From Caballeronia sp. SBC1 (lineage in GTDB: Bacteria > Pseudomonadota > Gammaproteobacteria > Burkholderiales > Burkholderiaceae): DNA of 64,000 bases. The stretch is from NCBI RefSeq assembly GCF_011493005.1, contig NZ_CP049159.1, positions 496,001 to 560,000 on the forward strand. Direction: 5' to 3'. The translations under genes and the position numbers were made by a program. The notes beneath the pieces were generated by a model. That model was not told the origin of the DNA. It worked only from the letters and a program-made list of their open reading frames with translations, and did no database searches. Within the stretch, counting starts at the first letter, position 1; every line of letters starts with the position of its first letter. Shown here in pieces: positions 25,800 to 34,947 of the stretch.

Positions 25800-26284
25800 G
25801 CTTCGACTACCAGAAAATCTGCGCCGTGCTGTATCGCGAAGCGCGCCTGCTCGATGACCGCCAATGGGACGACTGGCTTGCCTGCTATGCCGAGGACGTC
25901 ACGTACTGGATGCCTGCGTGGGATGACGACGACCAACTTACCGACGACCACGAGAGCCAGATTTCGTTGATGTACTACCCGGACCGTGGCGGCCTGGAAG
26001 ACCGTGTGTTTCGCATCAAGACCGAACGCAGTGGCGCCTCGATGCCTGAACCGCGCACCAGTCACAACGTCACCAATGTGGAAGTGCTGGCTGAGCGCGA
26101 TAACGAAGTGGACGTGCGCTACAACTTCAACACGCTCAGCCACCGTTACAAAACCACTGCCCAGTTTTTCGGCACGATGTTCGTCACTCTGCGCAAGGTC
26201 AACGATGAACTGTTGATTTCCTACAAGCGCATTGTGTTGAAGGACGACTACATCCGCCAGGTGCTCGACGTTTATCACGTTTAA
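25796..26284 (+). CDS. benB: Benzoate 1,2-dioxygenase, small (beta) subunit
   Basis: The structural beta subunit of the alpha3-beta3 dioxygenase. It has 162 residues, starting [20 protein letters not shown] with the conserved [22 protein letters not shown] and a C-terminal [24 protein letters not shown] at 25781-25788 precedes the overlapping ATG at 25796. An open frame runs upstream inside benA but has no coding support. Confidence 0.94.
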   Translation: MSFDYQKICAVLYREARLLDDRQWDDWLACYAEDVTYWMPAWDDDDQLTDDHESQISLMYYPDRGGLEDRVFRIKTERSGASMPEPRTSHNVTNVEVLAERDNEVDVRYNFNTLSHRYKTTAQFFGTMFVTLRKVNDELLISYKRIVLKDDYIRQVLDVYHV

Positions 26285-26323
26285 TGTCGAGCGTCGTCGG
26301 AAATTAGAAGTACAGGAGGCAAG

Positions 26324-27346
26324 ATGTCCAGCTACAACATTGCACTGAATTTTGAAGACGGTGTGACCCGCTTCGTTACATGCAAGGCGGGCGAAAAGGT
26401 GCTTGATGCTGCCTTTCGCGCAAAGATCAACCTGCCGATGGATTGCTCCGATGGCGTGTGCGGTACTTGCAAATGCCGCGCCGAGATCGGCAGCTATGAT
26501 CTTGGCGACGATTACATTGATGACGCGCTGAGCGAGGATGAGAAGGACAGCGGCCTCGTACTCACTTGCCAGATGGTGCCGGAAAGCGATTGTGTGATTG
26601 CAGTGCCGGCATCGTCCACTGCGTGCAAGACTGAACAGAGCCGGTTCACCGCGACGGTATCGAAGGTTGAGCCGCACAACGACGCGGCCATTTTGCTCGA
26701 ACTGGACGTGGATACGACCGCGCCGGTATTCCTGCCGGGCCAGTATGTCAATATTGACGTTCCCGGAAGCGGTCAGCATCGTTCGTATTCCTTCTCATCG
26801 GCACCGGGTCAATCGAAAGTCAGCTTCTTGATTAAGAAGATTCCCGGTGGCGTGATGAGCACCTGGCTCGAATCCGCACAGGCAGGCAACAAAGTGGAGC
26901 TGACTGGACCGCTTGGCAGTTTCTATCTGCGCGCGGTGGAGCGGCCGTTGCTGTTTCTCGCTGGCGGCACAGGCCTGGCGCCGTTCCTGTCGATGCTGGA
27001 AGTGCTGGCGCGCACGAATTCGCAGCATAAAATTCATCTGATCTACGGCGTAACGCGAGACCTCGACCTGGTACAGGTTGATGCAATCGAGGCGTACGTG
27101 GCAAAGCTGCCGAATTTCACCTACACCACGGTCGTGGCCGACACGGAGTCGACCCATCCCGCCAAGGGTTGGGTGACGCAGCACATGCCGGCGGAGGCTG
27201 TGAATGATGGTGACGTGGACGTATACCTGTGCGGGCCGCCGCCGATGGTCGATGCAGTGCGTAAGTATTTCGACGATAACGGCGTGAAGCCCAACAGCTT
27301 CCACTACGAGAAGTTCACACCCAACGCAGCACCGAGGATCGCATGA
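26324..27346 (+). CDS. benC: Benzoate 1,2-dioxygenase electron-transfer reductase
   Basis: It passes electrons from NADH through FAD and a [2Fe-2S] centre to BenA. The 340-residue protein has an N-terminal plant-type ferredoxin domain with C41, C46, C49 and C82, then an FAD domain (HRSYSFSSAP), and an NAD domain (FLAGGTGLAPFLSML and CGPPPMVDAVR). AGGAGG before ATG 26324 is a clear ribosome binding site. The stop overlaps the benD start. Confidence 0.94.
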   Translation: MSSYNIALNFEDGVTRFVTCKAGEKVLDAAFRAKINLPMDCSDGVCGTCKCRAEIGSYDLGDDYIDDALSEDEKDSGLVLTCQMVPESDCVIAVPASSTACKTEQSRFTATVSKVEPHNDAAILLELDVDTTAPVFLPGQYVNIDVPGSGQHRSYSFSSAPGQSKVSFLIKKIPGGVMSTWLESAQAGNKVELTGPLGSFYLRAVERPLLFLAGGTGLAPFLSMLEVLARTNSQHKIHLIYGVTRDLDLVQVDAIEAYVAKLPNFTYTTVVADTESTHPAKGWVTQHMPAEAVNDGDVDVYLCGPPPMVDAVRKYFDDNGVKPNSFHYEKFTPNAAPRIA

Positions 27347-28119
27347 GCACGCAACGATTTGCTGGCAAGGTCATGGTCGTCACCGGCGCGGCACAGGGCA
27401 TTGGTCGCAGCGTAGCGCTTCGCGCGGCCGCCGAAGGCGCCAAGGTGCTGTTCGTCGACCGCGCCGACTTCGTCTCCGAAGTTGCCGCCGAAGCGAGCGG
27501 TGCGGACACGGCAGGGTTCGTCGCCGACCTCGAGACGTACGACGGCGCTGCGTCGGCGCTGGCGTTTGCCGCGCGCAAGTTTGGCGGCATCGACATCCTG
27601 GTCAACGGTGTCGGTGGCGCGATTCGGATGCGTCCGTTCGCCGAGTTCGAGCCCGCACAGATTGACGCGGAAATTCGCCGCTCTCTGATGCCCACGCTGT
27701 ACGCCTGTCATGCTGTGTTGCCGCACCTGCTCAAGCGTGGCGGCGGCACCATCGTCAACGTCTCCTCGAATGCGACGCGCGGTATCCGTCGCGTCCCGTA
27801 TTCGGCAGCCAAGGGCGGTGTCAATGCGATGACGCAGTCACTGGCGATGGAGTACGCCGAGCACAACATCCGCGTGGTCGCCACCGCTCCGGGCGGAACC
27901 GACGCACCTCCCCGCCGCGTCCCTCGTAATACCGCCGGCGACAGCGAGCAGGAAAAAGTATGGATGGGCGATGCGGTGAAGCAGGTCATTGAATCAACCT
28001 TTTTAAAACGCTACGGCAGCATCGACGAACAGGCCGCCCCGATTCTGTTCCTCGCTTCGGACGAAGCAAGCTATATCACCGGCACGGTGTTGCCAGTGGC
28101 CGGTGGTGACACGGGCTGA
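27343..28119 (+). CDS. benD: Benzoate cis-diol dehydrogenase
   Basis: A short-chain dehydrogenase that oxidises and decarboxylates 1,2-dihydroxycyclohexadiene carboxylate to catechol. It has 258 residues, with cofactor motif TGAAQGIGRS, catalytic Ser in VNVSSNATRG and YSAAKGG for Tyr/Lys. The block APGGTDAPPRRVPRN is typical of BenD. It is the last gene of the catA-benABCD run; no benzoate transporter or benR follows. Confidence 0.92.
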   Translation: MSTQRFAGKVMVVTGAAQGIGRSVALRAAAEGAKVLFVDRADFVSEVAAEASGADTAGFVADLETYDGAASALAFAARKFGGIDILVNGVGGAIRMRPFAEFEPAQIDAEIRRSLMPTLYACHAVLPHLLKRGGGTIVNVSSNATRGIRRVPYSAAKGGVNAMTQSLAMEYAEHNIRVVATAPGGTDAPPRRVPRNTAGDSEQEKVWMGDAVKQVIESTFLKRYGSIDEQAAPILFLASDEASYITGTVLPVAGGDTG

Positions 28120-28223
28120 CCCATGAAGGCGTTGAGCTTACAGAGCGACGTTGCAGAAGCATTGTTCAAAAGGCGTAGGTCCATACATGTCGCAACAAGG
28201 CGTTCTGGTAACCCACCTGCGCT

Positions 28224-28937
28224 TCAAAACACGCCAGGAATAAACCGATACCGCACGCGCGCAATGTACTCCCGATACCTCGCGTCTTTAACCAGCAAGC
28301 GTTCCTCTCGCACGACACGAAACATCTGCAACGCCCAAAGAAGCAAAAGCACGACGAGATTGCGCACGCCGAAGTTGGACAAGAGAAAACCGGCCTGATT
28401 GACGAAATATCCAAAGTACATTGGATGCCGAAGAAAACGGTAGGGCCCGTTCTCGACCACGCCACGATTCGCGGGGAGTATTCCGAACGATCGCCGCAAC
28501 GAAAGCTTCGCACTGACCTGGATCACCAGCCCCGCGATCTGCAGACCTGCCGCAACCGCTTCCGGGAGCAGGTGAATTCCGGGCTCTATACGGAACGCGA
28601 GGAAGTAGAAGCCCGCACAGAGGGAAATCACTACCGTGACAGGGTTCCAGTCACGCTCACGTGGCACGCGCGTGCAGAGAGCAAGCCCGAGCGCGAGCAA
28701 TTCGGAGATGACAAGCAGTAGCAAGGTAATCCGCGAAGGATCCTTGTGAAACTGATAGAGAGCCGACGAGACGAACGTCGAGTACATCAGGACTGCAAGT
28801 AGTCGCATGACGATCTCGCCCATCAGCTGATCGCGCGTCAAGGGAGCAGCCAAGGGAGCAGTCTTGCGGACTGGCGGCTCGGTAAGGCTGCCGGAGACAA
28901 CGGCTTGGCCCGCAGGCGATGGAATTTTCGATTTCAT
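28224..28937 (-). CDS. Isoprenylcysteine/phospholipid methyltransferase-type membrane protein
   Basis: An integral membrane protein of about 237 residues with five or so hydrophobic segments. The C-terminal signature GVVENGPYRFLRHPMYFGYF, followed by the REERLL and YREYIARVRYRFIPGVF ending, marks the ICMT/PEMT superfamily of S-adenosylmethionine-dependent methyltransferases. The substrate in bacteria is usually unknown. The start at 28937 (MKSKIPSPAGQ) is a choice: the frame is open further upstream to 29021, and neither ATG has a strong ribosome binding site. It lies alone between the ben and tad loci. Confidence 0.75.
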   Translation of the reverse strand: MKSKIPSPAGQAVVSGSLTEPPVRKTAPLAAPLTRDQLMGEIVMRLLAVLMYSTFVSSALYQFHKDPSRITLLLLVISELLALGLALCTRVPRERDWNPVTVVISLCAGFYFLAFRIEPGIHLLPEAVAAGLQIAGLVIQVSAKLSLRRSFGILPANRGVVENGPYRFLRHPMYFGYFVNQAGFLLSNFGVRNLVVLLLLWALQMFRVVREERLLVKDARYREYIARVRYRFIPGVF

Positions 28938-29097
28938 AGTCAGTTCCGGTCGGGACACAGATCGATCTAAGCGAAGGCACTGGCTTGGCCCAGGGGTTTG
29001 CAAACTCAGTAGCCAGCACACAGCCGTGGGTCAATCTTCAGCAAAGCCCATGCGCGTCATTTCACGGCCGGCCTTGCGAGCACTTTGGCGCATGCCT

Positions 29098-30006
29098 TTA
29101 TCGGAGGCTTGCGGCCTGCACCGGCTGCGCCTGAACCGCCGCCACCTTCGCAGGCGAAATGGACGACACCGGCTGCTGCACCAGGCGCTTGCGCTGAATC
29201 TCGTAAAACTGCAGGTTGTCCTGCACCGACGCTTTCGGCAGGTCCCGCGCGAGAATCTCGGCCGCTGCTTCCGTATTGCCGAGAAGACCGTAGGCCAGTG
29301 CGAGATCCTGACGCGCCTGCGGCGGTGCAGCCGGATATCGCGTGACGTCGAGCAACACGTTCGCGCCTTCGCGGGGATTGCCGCCGAGGATCAGCGACAA
29401 GCCGAGATTCGAGCTCAGCACCGGATCGCCCGGATTCGTCTTGAGAGCCGCGCGTAATTCAGCCTGCGCACCCGCGTGATCGCCGCTCAGGTCGAGTGCT
29501 GCGCCAAGTCCTGCCGACGCCAGTGGGTCGCCGGGCGTCAGCGTCAGCACTTGCCGATAAGCCGAGATCGCGTCGTCGAAACGGCGCTGGTGGATCGCCA
29601 CTCGCGCAATGCCGATCAGCGGCGCGGTGTTGGTCGCGTCAAGCTGGCTGGCGCGCTGGTAGTAGACGCCCGCGCGCGTGAAGTCGCCGACAGCGTAGAG
29701 CGTGTTGCCAAGCCCTGTCAGACCCGCTACCGAATGCGGATCAGCCTGAACGATCTGGTCGTAGATGGTTTTGGCGACGTCGATATTGCCCGAGTCGAGC
29801 GCCGTATCGGCGATGCGCAGTTCACTCATGCTGCTCGGCGAGGAATTGTGCGTGACAGGGCGGGTATCGGTCAGATGTTGCGTGGTGGTCGTTGTGCAGG
29901 CGGCGGTCGTGCCCAGGAGGACCACGGCGAGGGCCACAAGGCGAGGGCGCAGACCAGTCGATCCGGCAACCCTATTCCCGGCGCATGAGTGGAGATTTTT
30001 TTTCAT
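29098..30006 (-). CDS. tadD: Tad pilus TPR lipoprotein TadD
   Basis: The product is a 302-residue lipoprotein: signal peptide with lipobox LGTTAAC, then a Ser/Thr linker and about five tetratricopeptide repeats from residue 60 (SELRIADTALDSGNIDVAKT, then TGLGNTLYAVGDFTRAGVYY, then NTAPLIGIARVAIHQRRFDD). TadD is thought to help the secretin assemble in the outer membrane. It overlaps the end of tadC by four bases and is the last gene of the tad run. Pro/Val/Gln-rich C-terminus. Confidence 0.88.
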   Translation of the reverse strand: MKKNLHSCAGNRVAGSTGLRPRLVALAVVLLGTTAACTTTTTQHLTDTRPVTHNSSPSSMSELRIADTALDSGNIDVAKTIYDQIVQADPHSVAGLTGLGNTLYAVGDFTRAGVYYQRASQLDATNTAPLIGIARVAIHQRRFDDAISAYRQVLTLTPGDPLASAGLGAALDLSGDHAGAQAELRAALKTNPGDPVLSSNLGLSLILGGNPREGANVLLDVTRYPAAPPQARQDLALAYGLLGNTEAAAEILARDLPKASVQDNLQFYEIQRKRLVQQPVSSISPAKVAAVQAQPVQAASLR

Positions 30007-30965
30007 TGCTTTGACATGACATCCATAAGTTGGATAACCGCAGGTCCGGCCGAAATCACCACTACCGATGGAAGAATAAATAGCATCATCGGCACGACCA
30101 TCTTCGGGGCGAGCTTGGCGGCCTTCTCCTCCAGCTTGACGACGTGCGCAAGGCGCTCCGTGCGCGAGAGAGTGCGCAGAGCCTGTGTGATCGGCGTGCC
30201 GTAGCGCATGGACTGAATGAGCGTGGAGATCAGCGCCCGGATTGAAGGCAGGTCGATACGTTCAGCCAGCGCCTGGAGTGCACGGGTGCTGTCGCCGGAG
30301 AGCTTGAGCTCGTCGGCGGTGAGCGAAAACTCGTCGGAAAGCGGCGGGCAGATTGTCTTGAGTTCGTCGGCGACGCGCCGGATGCTTACCCCGAGGCTGT
30401 TGCCCGCATTCGTGCAGATTACAAGCAGGTCGAGGGCATCGGGCAAGCAGCCGGACATCTTCTTGCGGCGGCGCGACGCGCGAAATGCGACGATATATTC
30501 GGGAAAGACCATGCCGATGATAAACGCCATCATCATCATTACGCCGCGGGCTGCCGGGTATTGGCCGACCATCGGGACGCCGGACCCCAGCATGACGGCA
30601 AGCGCGGCGCAGACCAACCCGACAACGAACTTCACGGCAAGCAGCACCGACACCGCAAGACTGCCGCGATAGCCGCTACGCGCCAGTTCTTGTTTCAGCT
30701 TGAGCCGGTATTTCGTGTCGAACAGCGGAAGCCGGTCGCCAATCTTGGCAAGCCGCTGCACGAGCCGCGAGCGCCAGCCATCAGCCCCGTCGGCCTCCTC
30801 CATTTGAATGCTTGCACCGCGCTGCGTGAGCGCGACCTGTCGCGCGCGATCGGCAATCCGGCCGCGCCGCCCGCCCTGCTTGGTCACCCACAAGAGTGCG
30901 AGTCCGGCGACGAGTGCGGACAGCATCAGGAGGTTGATGAGTGTTTCAATACTGTCATGGCTCAT
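30003..30965 (-). CDS. tadC: Tad pilus inner-membrane platform protein TadC
   Basis: A 320-residue type II secretion F-domain protein (GspF/TadC) of the inner-membrane platform under the Flp pilus. It starts MSHDSIETLINLLMLSALVA and has hydrophobic segments near the N-terminus, in the middle (SVLLAVKFVVGLVCAALAVM) and at the C-terminus (MVVPMMLFILPSVVVISAG). The F domain has LDLLVICTNAGNSLGVSIRR. ATG 30965 overlaps the tadB stop (ATGA); a frame open to 31274 is inside tadB on the same strand and is not used. Confidence 0.9.
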   Translation of the reverse strand: MSHDSIETLINLLMLSALVAGLALLWVTKQGGRRGRIADRARQVALTQRGASIQMEEADGADGWRSRLVQRLAKIGDRLPLFDTKYRLKLKQELARSGYRGSLAVSVLLAVKFVVGLVCAALAVMLGSGVPMVGQYPAARGVMMMMAFIIGMVFPEYIVAFRASRRRKKMSGCLPDALDLLVICTNAGNSLGVSIRRVADELKTICPPLSDEFSLTADELKLSGDSTRALQALAERIDLPSIRALISTLIQSMRYGTPITQALRTLSRTERLAHVVKLEEKAAKLAPKMVVPMMLFILPSVVVISAGPAVIQLMDVMSKQ

Positions 30966-31939
30966 CGCGAGGTATCCAGTTTTGACATCTTGGTAATGAT
31001 GAAAATGCCCACCACGACCGAGATGACTGCGTAGGTAAGCAGTTTTTGACCAGCGGGCGTTCCCAGCAGGACCGGGAGATAGCTGTCGTTCGTCAGGGAC
31101 ATCACCACCATGACGACTACCGGAATCGCCGAGAGGATCTTGGTCGTGATGCGAGCTTCGCCGGTCAGAGCCCGGGTCTTTTGACGAATTTCGCGGCGTG
31201 TACGCACGATGGCGGCGAGGTTCTCGAGCGTCTCGCCGAGCTGGCCGCCCGTTTCCCGCTGCAGCATCACGCACACGCAGAAGAATGAAAAGTCCGCAAT
31301 CTCGATACGCTGCACCGCCGCCGCGAGAACTGTCTCGAGATCCAGTCCGATCTGAAGCGAATCGCCCATCAGCTTGAACTCGCGACGCAGGGGTTCCGGA
31401 AGCTCTTCCGTGGCGGCGCTGATCATCTGGGTCACCGGAACGCCAGCCCGCACTCCGCGCACGAGCAGGTCGATCAAGTCGGGAAAGCCATCGAGAAACT
31501 GGCGTCGAAAACGCTCCACGAGAAAGCTGTACGCACGCATGCCTGCCAGCACCGGTAGCCCCACCAAAAGCAACGGCGGGACGAAACCGGGCAGCGGCAT
31601 GAAGCGCGCCATTAGCATGGCAACCAGCTCGCCGCCGATCGCCGCCGCGATCACGATGCGCACTCCTTTCGCGCCGGCGACCGTGCGCAGGCGTGCGAGC
31701 TTCGGGCCGGACCAGCGGCTGAACGCGTTGTTTTCCCGTGTGACGTTGAAGAGATCCGCCGTTTGCTCGGCATCCTTCGCGATCGGCTGCTGACGCTGCA
31801 ACGAGAACCCATCTGCCATGCGCGCGCGGATCCGGGCTTCCGGCTGCTTGCTGCGCAGATCCTGCACGGTCAGGACCATTACACCGAGCACGATGACGCT
31901 TGCAAAGGACGCAACGGTGACAAGGTCGACGAAATTCAT
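30962..31939 (-). CDS. tadB: Tad pilus inner-membrane platform protein TadB
   Basis: A 325-residue partner of TadC with the same F domain: FPDLIDLLVRGVRAGVPVTQ followed by LQRETGGQLGETLENLAAI. Membrane segments lie at the N-terminus (VTVASFASVIVLGVMVLTV), around residues 95-135, and at the end (AIPVVVMVVMSL, then TYAVISVVVGIFII). It overlaps both neighbours by four bases, so tadA-tadB-tadC-tadD are coupled. Confidence 0.9.
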   Translation of the reverse strand: MNFVDLVTVASFASVIVLGVMVLTVQDLRSKQPEARIRARMADGFSLQRQQPIAKDAEQTADLFNVTRENNAFSRWSGPKLARLRTVAGAKGVRIVIAAAIGGELVAMLMARFMPLPGFVPPLLLVGLPVLAGMRAYSFLVERFRRQFLDGFPDLIDLLVRGVRAGVPVTQMISAATEELPEPLRREFKLMGDSLQIGLDLETVLAAAVQRIEIADFSFFCVCVMLQRETGGQLGETLENLAAIVRTRREIRQKTRALTGEARITTKILSAIPVVVMVVMSLTNDSYLPVLLGTPAGQKLLTYAVISVVVGIFIITKMSKLDTSR

Positions 31940-33330
31940 GACTTCATCGCCTCCAGCAGGGCATCCTCAAGACCGTAATAAGCGGCGCGGGCTGAAAACG
32001 CCGGACGCACTGAGGCGCACTCGAACACGCCCTTGACTTCCTCGCTGTACGCGCTGGTGTCGTAGCGGAAGGTGAACAGGTCCTGCGTGATGATGACGTC
32101 GCCTTCCATGCCGACAAGTTCGGTGATGCGCGTGATACGGCGCATGCCGTCGCGCATCCGTTCGATCTGCACGATCAGGTTCACGGCGCTCGCAATCTGG
32201 CGACGGATCGAAAGCAGCGGAAGATTGCCGTTCGCCATCATGACCATGCTCTCCAGCCGGGTGATGCTGTCGCGAGGCGTATTCGCGTGGATCGTCGTCA
32301 TCGAGCCGTCGTGGCCGGTGTTCATCGCCTGGAGTACGTCGAAGGCTTCCGGGCCGCGGGTCTCGCCGAGGATAATGCGATCCGGGCGCATCCGCAGCGC
32401 GTTTCGCACGAGGTCACGCTGCGCGACGGCGCCGAGTCCCTCTGAGTTCTCGGGTCGCGTTTCGAGGCTGACTACATGGGGCTGCACAAGTTGCAGTTCG
32501 GCGGCATCTTCGATCGTGACCGTACGCTCGCCGAGGTCGATGAAGTGCGACAGCGCATTGAGCAGCGTGGTCTTTCCCGAGCCCGTACCCCCTGACACGA
32601 TGATGTTGAGCCGGCAGGTGCTTGCAAGCTTGAGCACATTCGCCATGGCCTGCGACAGGTTGCCCTGCTGCGCCATGCGGTGCAGCGTGATGTTGCGCTT
32701 GGAGAATTTACGAATCGAGATGACCGCGCCGTGGATCGCGAGCGGCGGCAAGACAACGTTGACCCGGCTGCCGTCGGCGAGGCGCGCGTCTACCATCGGA
32801 CTGCTTTCGTCCACGCGCCGCCCGACGCTTGCCGCGATCCGCTGAGCCACGCTCACGACGTGCGAGTTGTCGCGGAACTTGTAGGGAGTGAGTTCGAGCC
32901 GGCCATGTCGTTCCACATAGACCTGGTCGGGTCCGTTCACGAGCACGTCGGTGACGGTCTCGTCGGCGAGCAAAGGTTCGATCGGGCCAAGGCCGAACAT
33001 GTCGTTGAGCAGGTCGCCAACTATCTGCGATTGCTCCGAGATGGTGATGTTCAGGCGTTCGCGTTCGGCGATCTCCAGCACGAGTTGCTCGACGCCGGAC
33101 TTCATCTGCTCGCGCGTGCGGCCGACCACGGCAGACGCGTTCATTGAGGCGAATACGCCGTTGCGAATGGTCTTGAAGAGCTCCGAGCGCACCAGCAGTT
33201 CGTTGCCCTCCGCCAAGCTGGCGCGCGACACCGCCGGCGGGACGGCGGGATCAGAGGCCACATCCCGAATGGCGAGCGTGACTGGCGTGGCTTGGCTGGC
33301 CGCGAGCGAGCTCTGTTTTTGCCCGAACAT
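31936..33330 (-). CDS. tadA: Tad pilus assembly ATPase TadA/CpaF
   Basis: The hexameric ATPase that drives Flp pilus assembly (and often retraction). It has 464 residues. Motifs are Walker A SGGTGSGKTTLLN, the Asp/Walker B region IILGETRGPEAFDVL and the His-box GHDGSMTTIHANTPRDS. The N-terminal region MLNDMFGLGPIEPLL-type sequence and YVERHGRLELT are usual for CpaF. It begins directly after tadZ, with a one-base overlap, and is followed by tadB. Confidence 0.93.
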   Translation of the reverse strand: MFGQKQSSLAASQATPVTLAIRDVASDPAVPPAVSRASLAEGNELLVRSELFKTIRNGVFASMNASAVVGRTREQMKSGVEQLVLEIAERERLNITISEQSQIVGDLLNDMFGLGPIEPLLADETVTDVLVNGPDQVYVERHGRLELTPYKFRDNSHVVSVAQRIAASVGRRVDESSPMVDARLADGSRVNVVLPPLAIHGAVISIRKFSKRNITLHRMAQQGNLSQAMANVLKLASTCRLNIIVSGGTGSGKTTLLNALSHFIDLGERTVTIEDAAELQLVQPHVVSLETRPENSEGLGAVAQRDLVRNALRMRPDRIILGETRGPEAFDVLQAMNTGHDGSMTTIHANTPRDSITRLESMVMMANGNLPLLSIRRQIASAVNLIVQIERMRDGMRRITRITELVGMEGDVIITQDLFTFRYDTSAYSEEVKGVFECASVRPAFSARAAYYGLEDALLEAMKS

Positions 33331-34550
33331 CAGCTTCTCCTCAGCCTGAGTTTCTGGAAGAACGTACGTTCAATGTTCGGGTGCTGGCCAGTCAGGTCAC
33401 CGCCGATGCGCGTGATGGTCTGGTTGAAGCCGTCGGTCGTCTTGTCTTTAGGCGCTTCGCCCAGATTTGCGGCAATGGTTACGGCCTTCGCTTCGTAGGG
33501 GATCTCGTACAGCACAGGACGGCCGACCGCCGCCATGAAGTCGGTCGGCTCGACCATGCCGGCAGTTGACGAAGTCACGTTGTTCAGCAAAAGCGACGTG
33601 GTCGGGTTGTTGTCGCGGTCTTCGATGAAGCGTAGCCGACGGATGCTCTCGCGGGTCGAATGCACCGAACGGTCGGCGATCAGGTAGACGCGCGACGCGT
33701 GATCGAACGCCTCGCCCGCGAGTGACTCCGCTAGGTTGCCGACGTCAAGGACCACGTAGTGAAAGTTTTCACACAGCAGTGCCAGCACGCGTCCGAGTGA
33801 ATCGTCTTCGAATGGGTGGGGGGTGCCGAAGTCGAGTTCTGCCGACAGCACGAACAGGCGCGAACCCTTGGCGACGAGCGTCCGCTCGACGTACTGCGGG
33901 TCAAGGCGATGCACGTTCTGCAATACGTCGGACAGGCCGTTGTTGGTCTGTATGCCAAGCATGCTGTTCGCGGCACCGCCGTACAGGTTCAAATCGACAT
34001 AGGCGATGCGGCGCTGCGTGTTTTCGGCCAGATGCCGTGCCACGTTGAGTGCGATCGTGGTCACGCCAACGCCGCCGCGCGTCCCCGCGAATGCCACGGT
34101 CTTGCCGGCGCGCATGCGCATGACCTGGCTCACTTTTCCCTCGGAGACATTCAGCGTGCGCTTGATCAGCTCCACCGTGAGCGGTTTCACGAGATAGTCG
34201 CGTACGCCGATCTGCAGCAGAGTACGAAACAGGCCGACGTCGTTGCGTTCACCGAGTGCCACTACCTGTACCGAAGGCTCGCATACTTCGGCGAGGCGGG
34301 CGAGATCGGAGAGCGGCATTGCGGAGTCGTTCAGGTCCACGAGCAGGAACAGTGGCGAGCGGTCGAGCTTGGCCAGCAGGGTGATCGCGTCGTTCACACC
34401 GCCAATCGCGATGTGAGTGTGCGGCATCGCTTGTTCAAGGACGTAGCTCTTGAGCACCTGCTCGGTCTTCTTGTCCGCGACGAACGCGATAAAGTCGGCG
34501 GCCCGGGCGCCGGCCTTGCTCTTCTGGAGATTTAACTCAGTCGTGCTCAT
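33330..34550 (-). CDS. tadZ: Tad pilus localisation ATPase-like protein TadZ/CpaE
   Basis: A 406-residue ParA/MinD-superfamily protein that places the Tad machine in the cell. Its N-terminal half is an atypical receiver domain (FLLVDLNDSAMPLSDLAR, then VRDYLVKPLT). The C-terminal half has the P-loop AFAGTRGGVGVTTIALNVAR, in which the usual lysines of KGGxGKTT are replaced (R before GG, V before TT). Substitutions of this kind occur in TadZ proteins and imply weak or no ATP hydrolysis. It follows the CpaD-like gene closely. Confidence 0.88.
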   Translation of the reverse strand: MSTTELNLQKSKAGARAADFIAFVADKKTEQVLKSYVLEQAMPHTHIAIGGVNDAITLLAKLDRSPLFLLVDLNDSAMPLSDLARLAEVCEPSVQVVALGERNDVGLFRTLLQIGVRDYLVKPLTVELIKRTLNVSEGKVSQVMRMRAGKTVAFAGTRGGVGVTTIALNVARHLAENTQRRIAYVDLNLYGGAANSMLGIQTNNGLSDVLQNVHRLDPQYVERTLVAKGSRLFVLSAELDFGTPHPFEDDSLGRVLALLCENFHYVVLDVGNLAESLAGEAFDHASRVYLIADRSVHSTRESIRRLRFIEDRDNNPTTSLLLNNVTSSTAGMVEPTDFMAAVGRPVLYEIPYEAKAVTIAANLGEAPKDKTTDGFNQTITRIGGDLTGQHPNIERTFFQKLRLRRS

Positions 34551-34562
34551 GCGGTGCTCCCG

Positions 34563-34937
34563 TCACTTGGTATCGTGAGTCGTAACTGTGTTGAACGGAA
34601 TCAGCTGGCCGCTTTCGTAGCGATGCACCGCGCTGGCCGCGATCGCGGCGTCGGCGGGTCCAGGCGCCCGTGGCGCGACCACGTCCTGCGGATTGGCGAT
34701 CTGCGCGGCGAGATTCGTATAGGTGGCGCAACCCCATTCCATGCTGGGACGGTGCCAACCCGCGTCGGTCAGTACCGCCGGGCGCGACAGGCTCGCGCAG
34801 TCGGGCGGCACGACCGAATGCCCATCGTATTTGAGGATTGACGCGTCGGGCATGTCGCGCGGAGGCTTGAAGCAGCCACTGAGGCCCACGCCAACAGCAC
34901 AGGCCAGGACGAACGTGAGGAGACGTGCAGATTTCAT
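34563..34937 (-). CDS. CpaD-like pilus lipoprotein
   Basis: The 124-residue lipoprotein has signal peptide MKSARLLTFVLACAVGVGLS with lipobox LSGC. The mature part has WGCATYTNLAAQIANPQDVVAPR, the conserved block of the CpaD pilus-biogenesis family. It is shorter than many CpaD proteins. It is expected at the outer membrane next to the secretin, whose gene lies 10 bp upstream. Confidence 0.75.
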   Translation of the reverse strand: MKSARLLTFVLACAVGVGLSGCFKPPRDMPDASILKYDGHSVVPPDCASLSRPAVLTDAGWHRPSMEWGCATYTNLAAQIANPQDVVAPRAPGPADAAIAASAVHRYESGQLIPFNTVTTHDTK

Positions 34938-34947
34938 GGCATTGTGC

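Noticed and set aside
30966..31274. Upstream extension of the tadC reading
   Set aside because: It overlaps tadB on the same strand; the ATG at 30965 forms the usual ATGA overlap.
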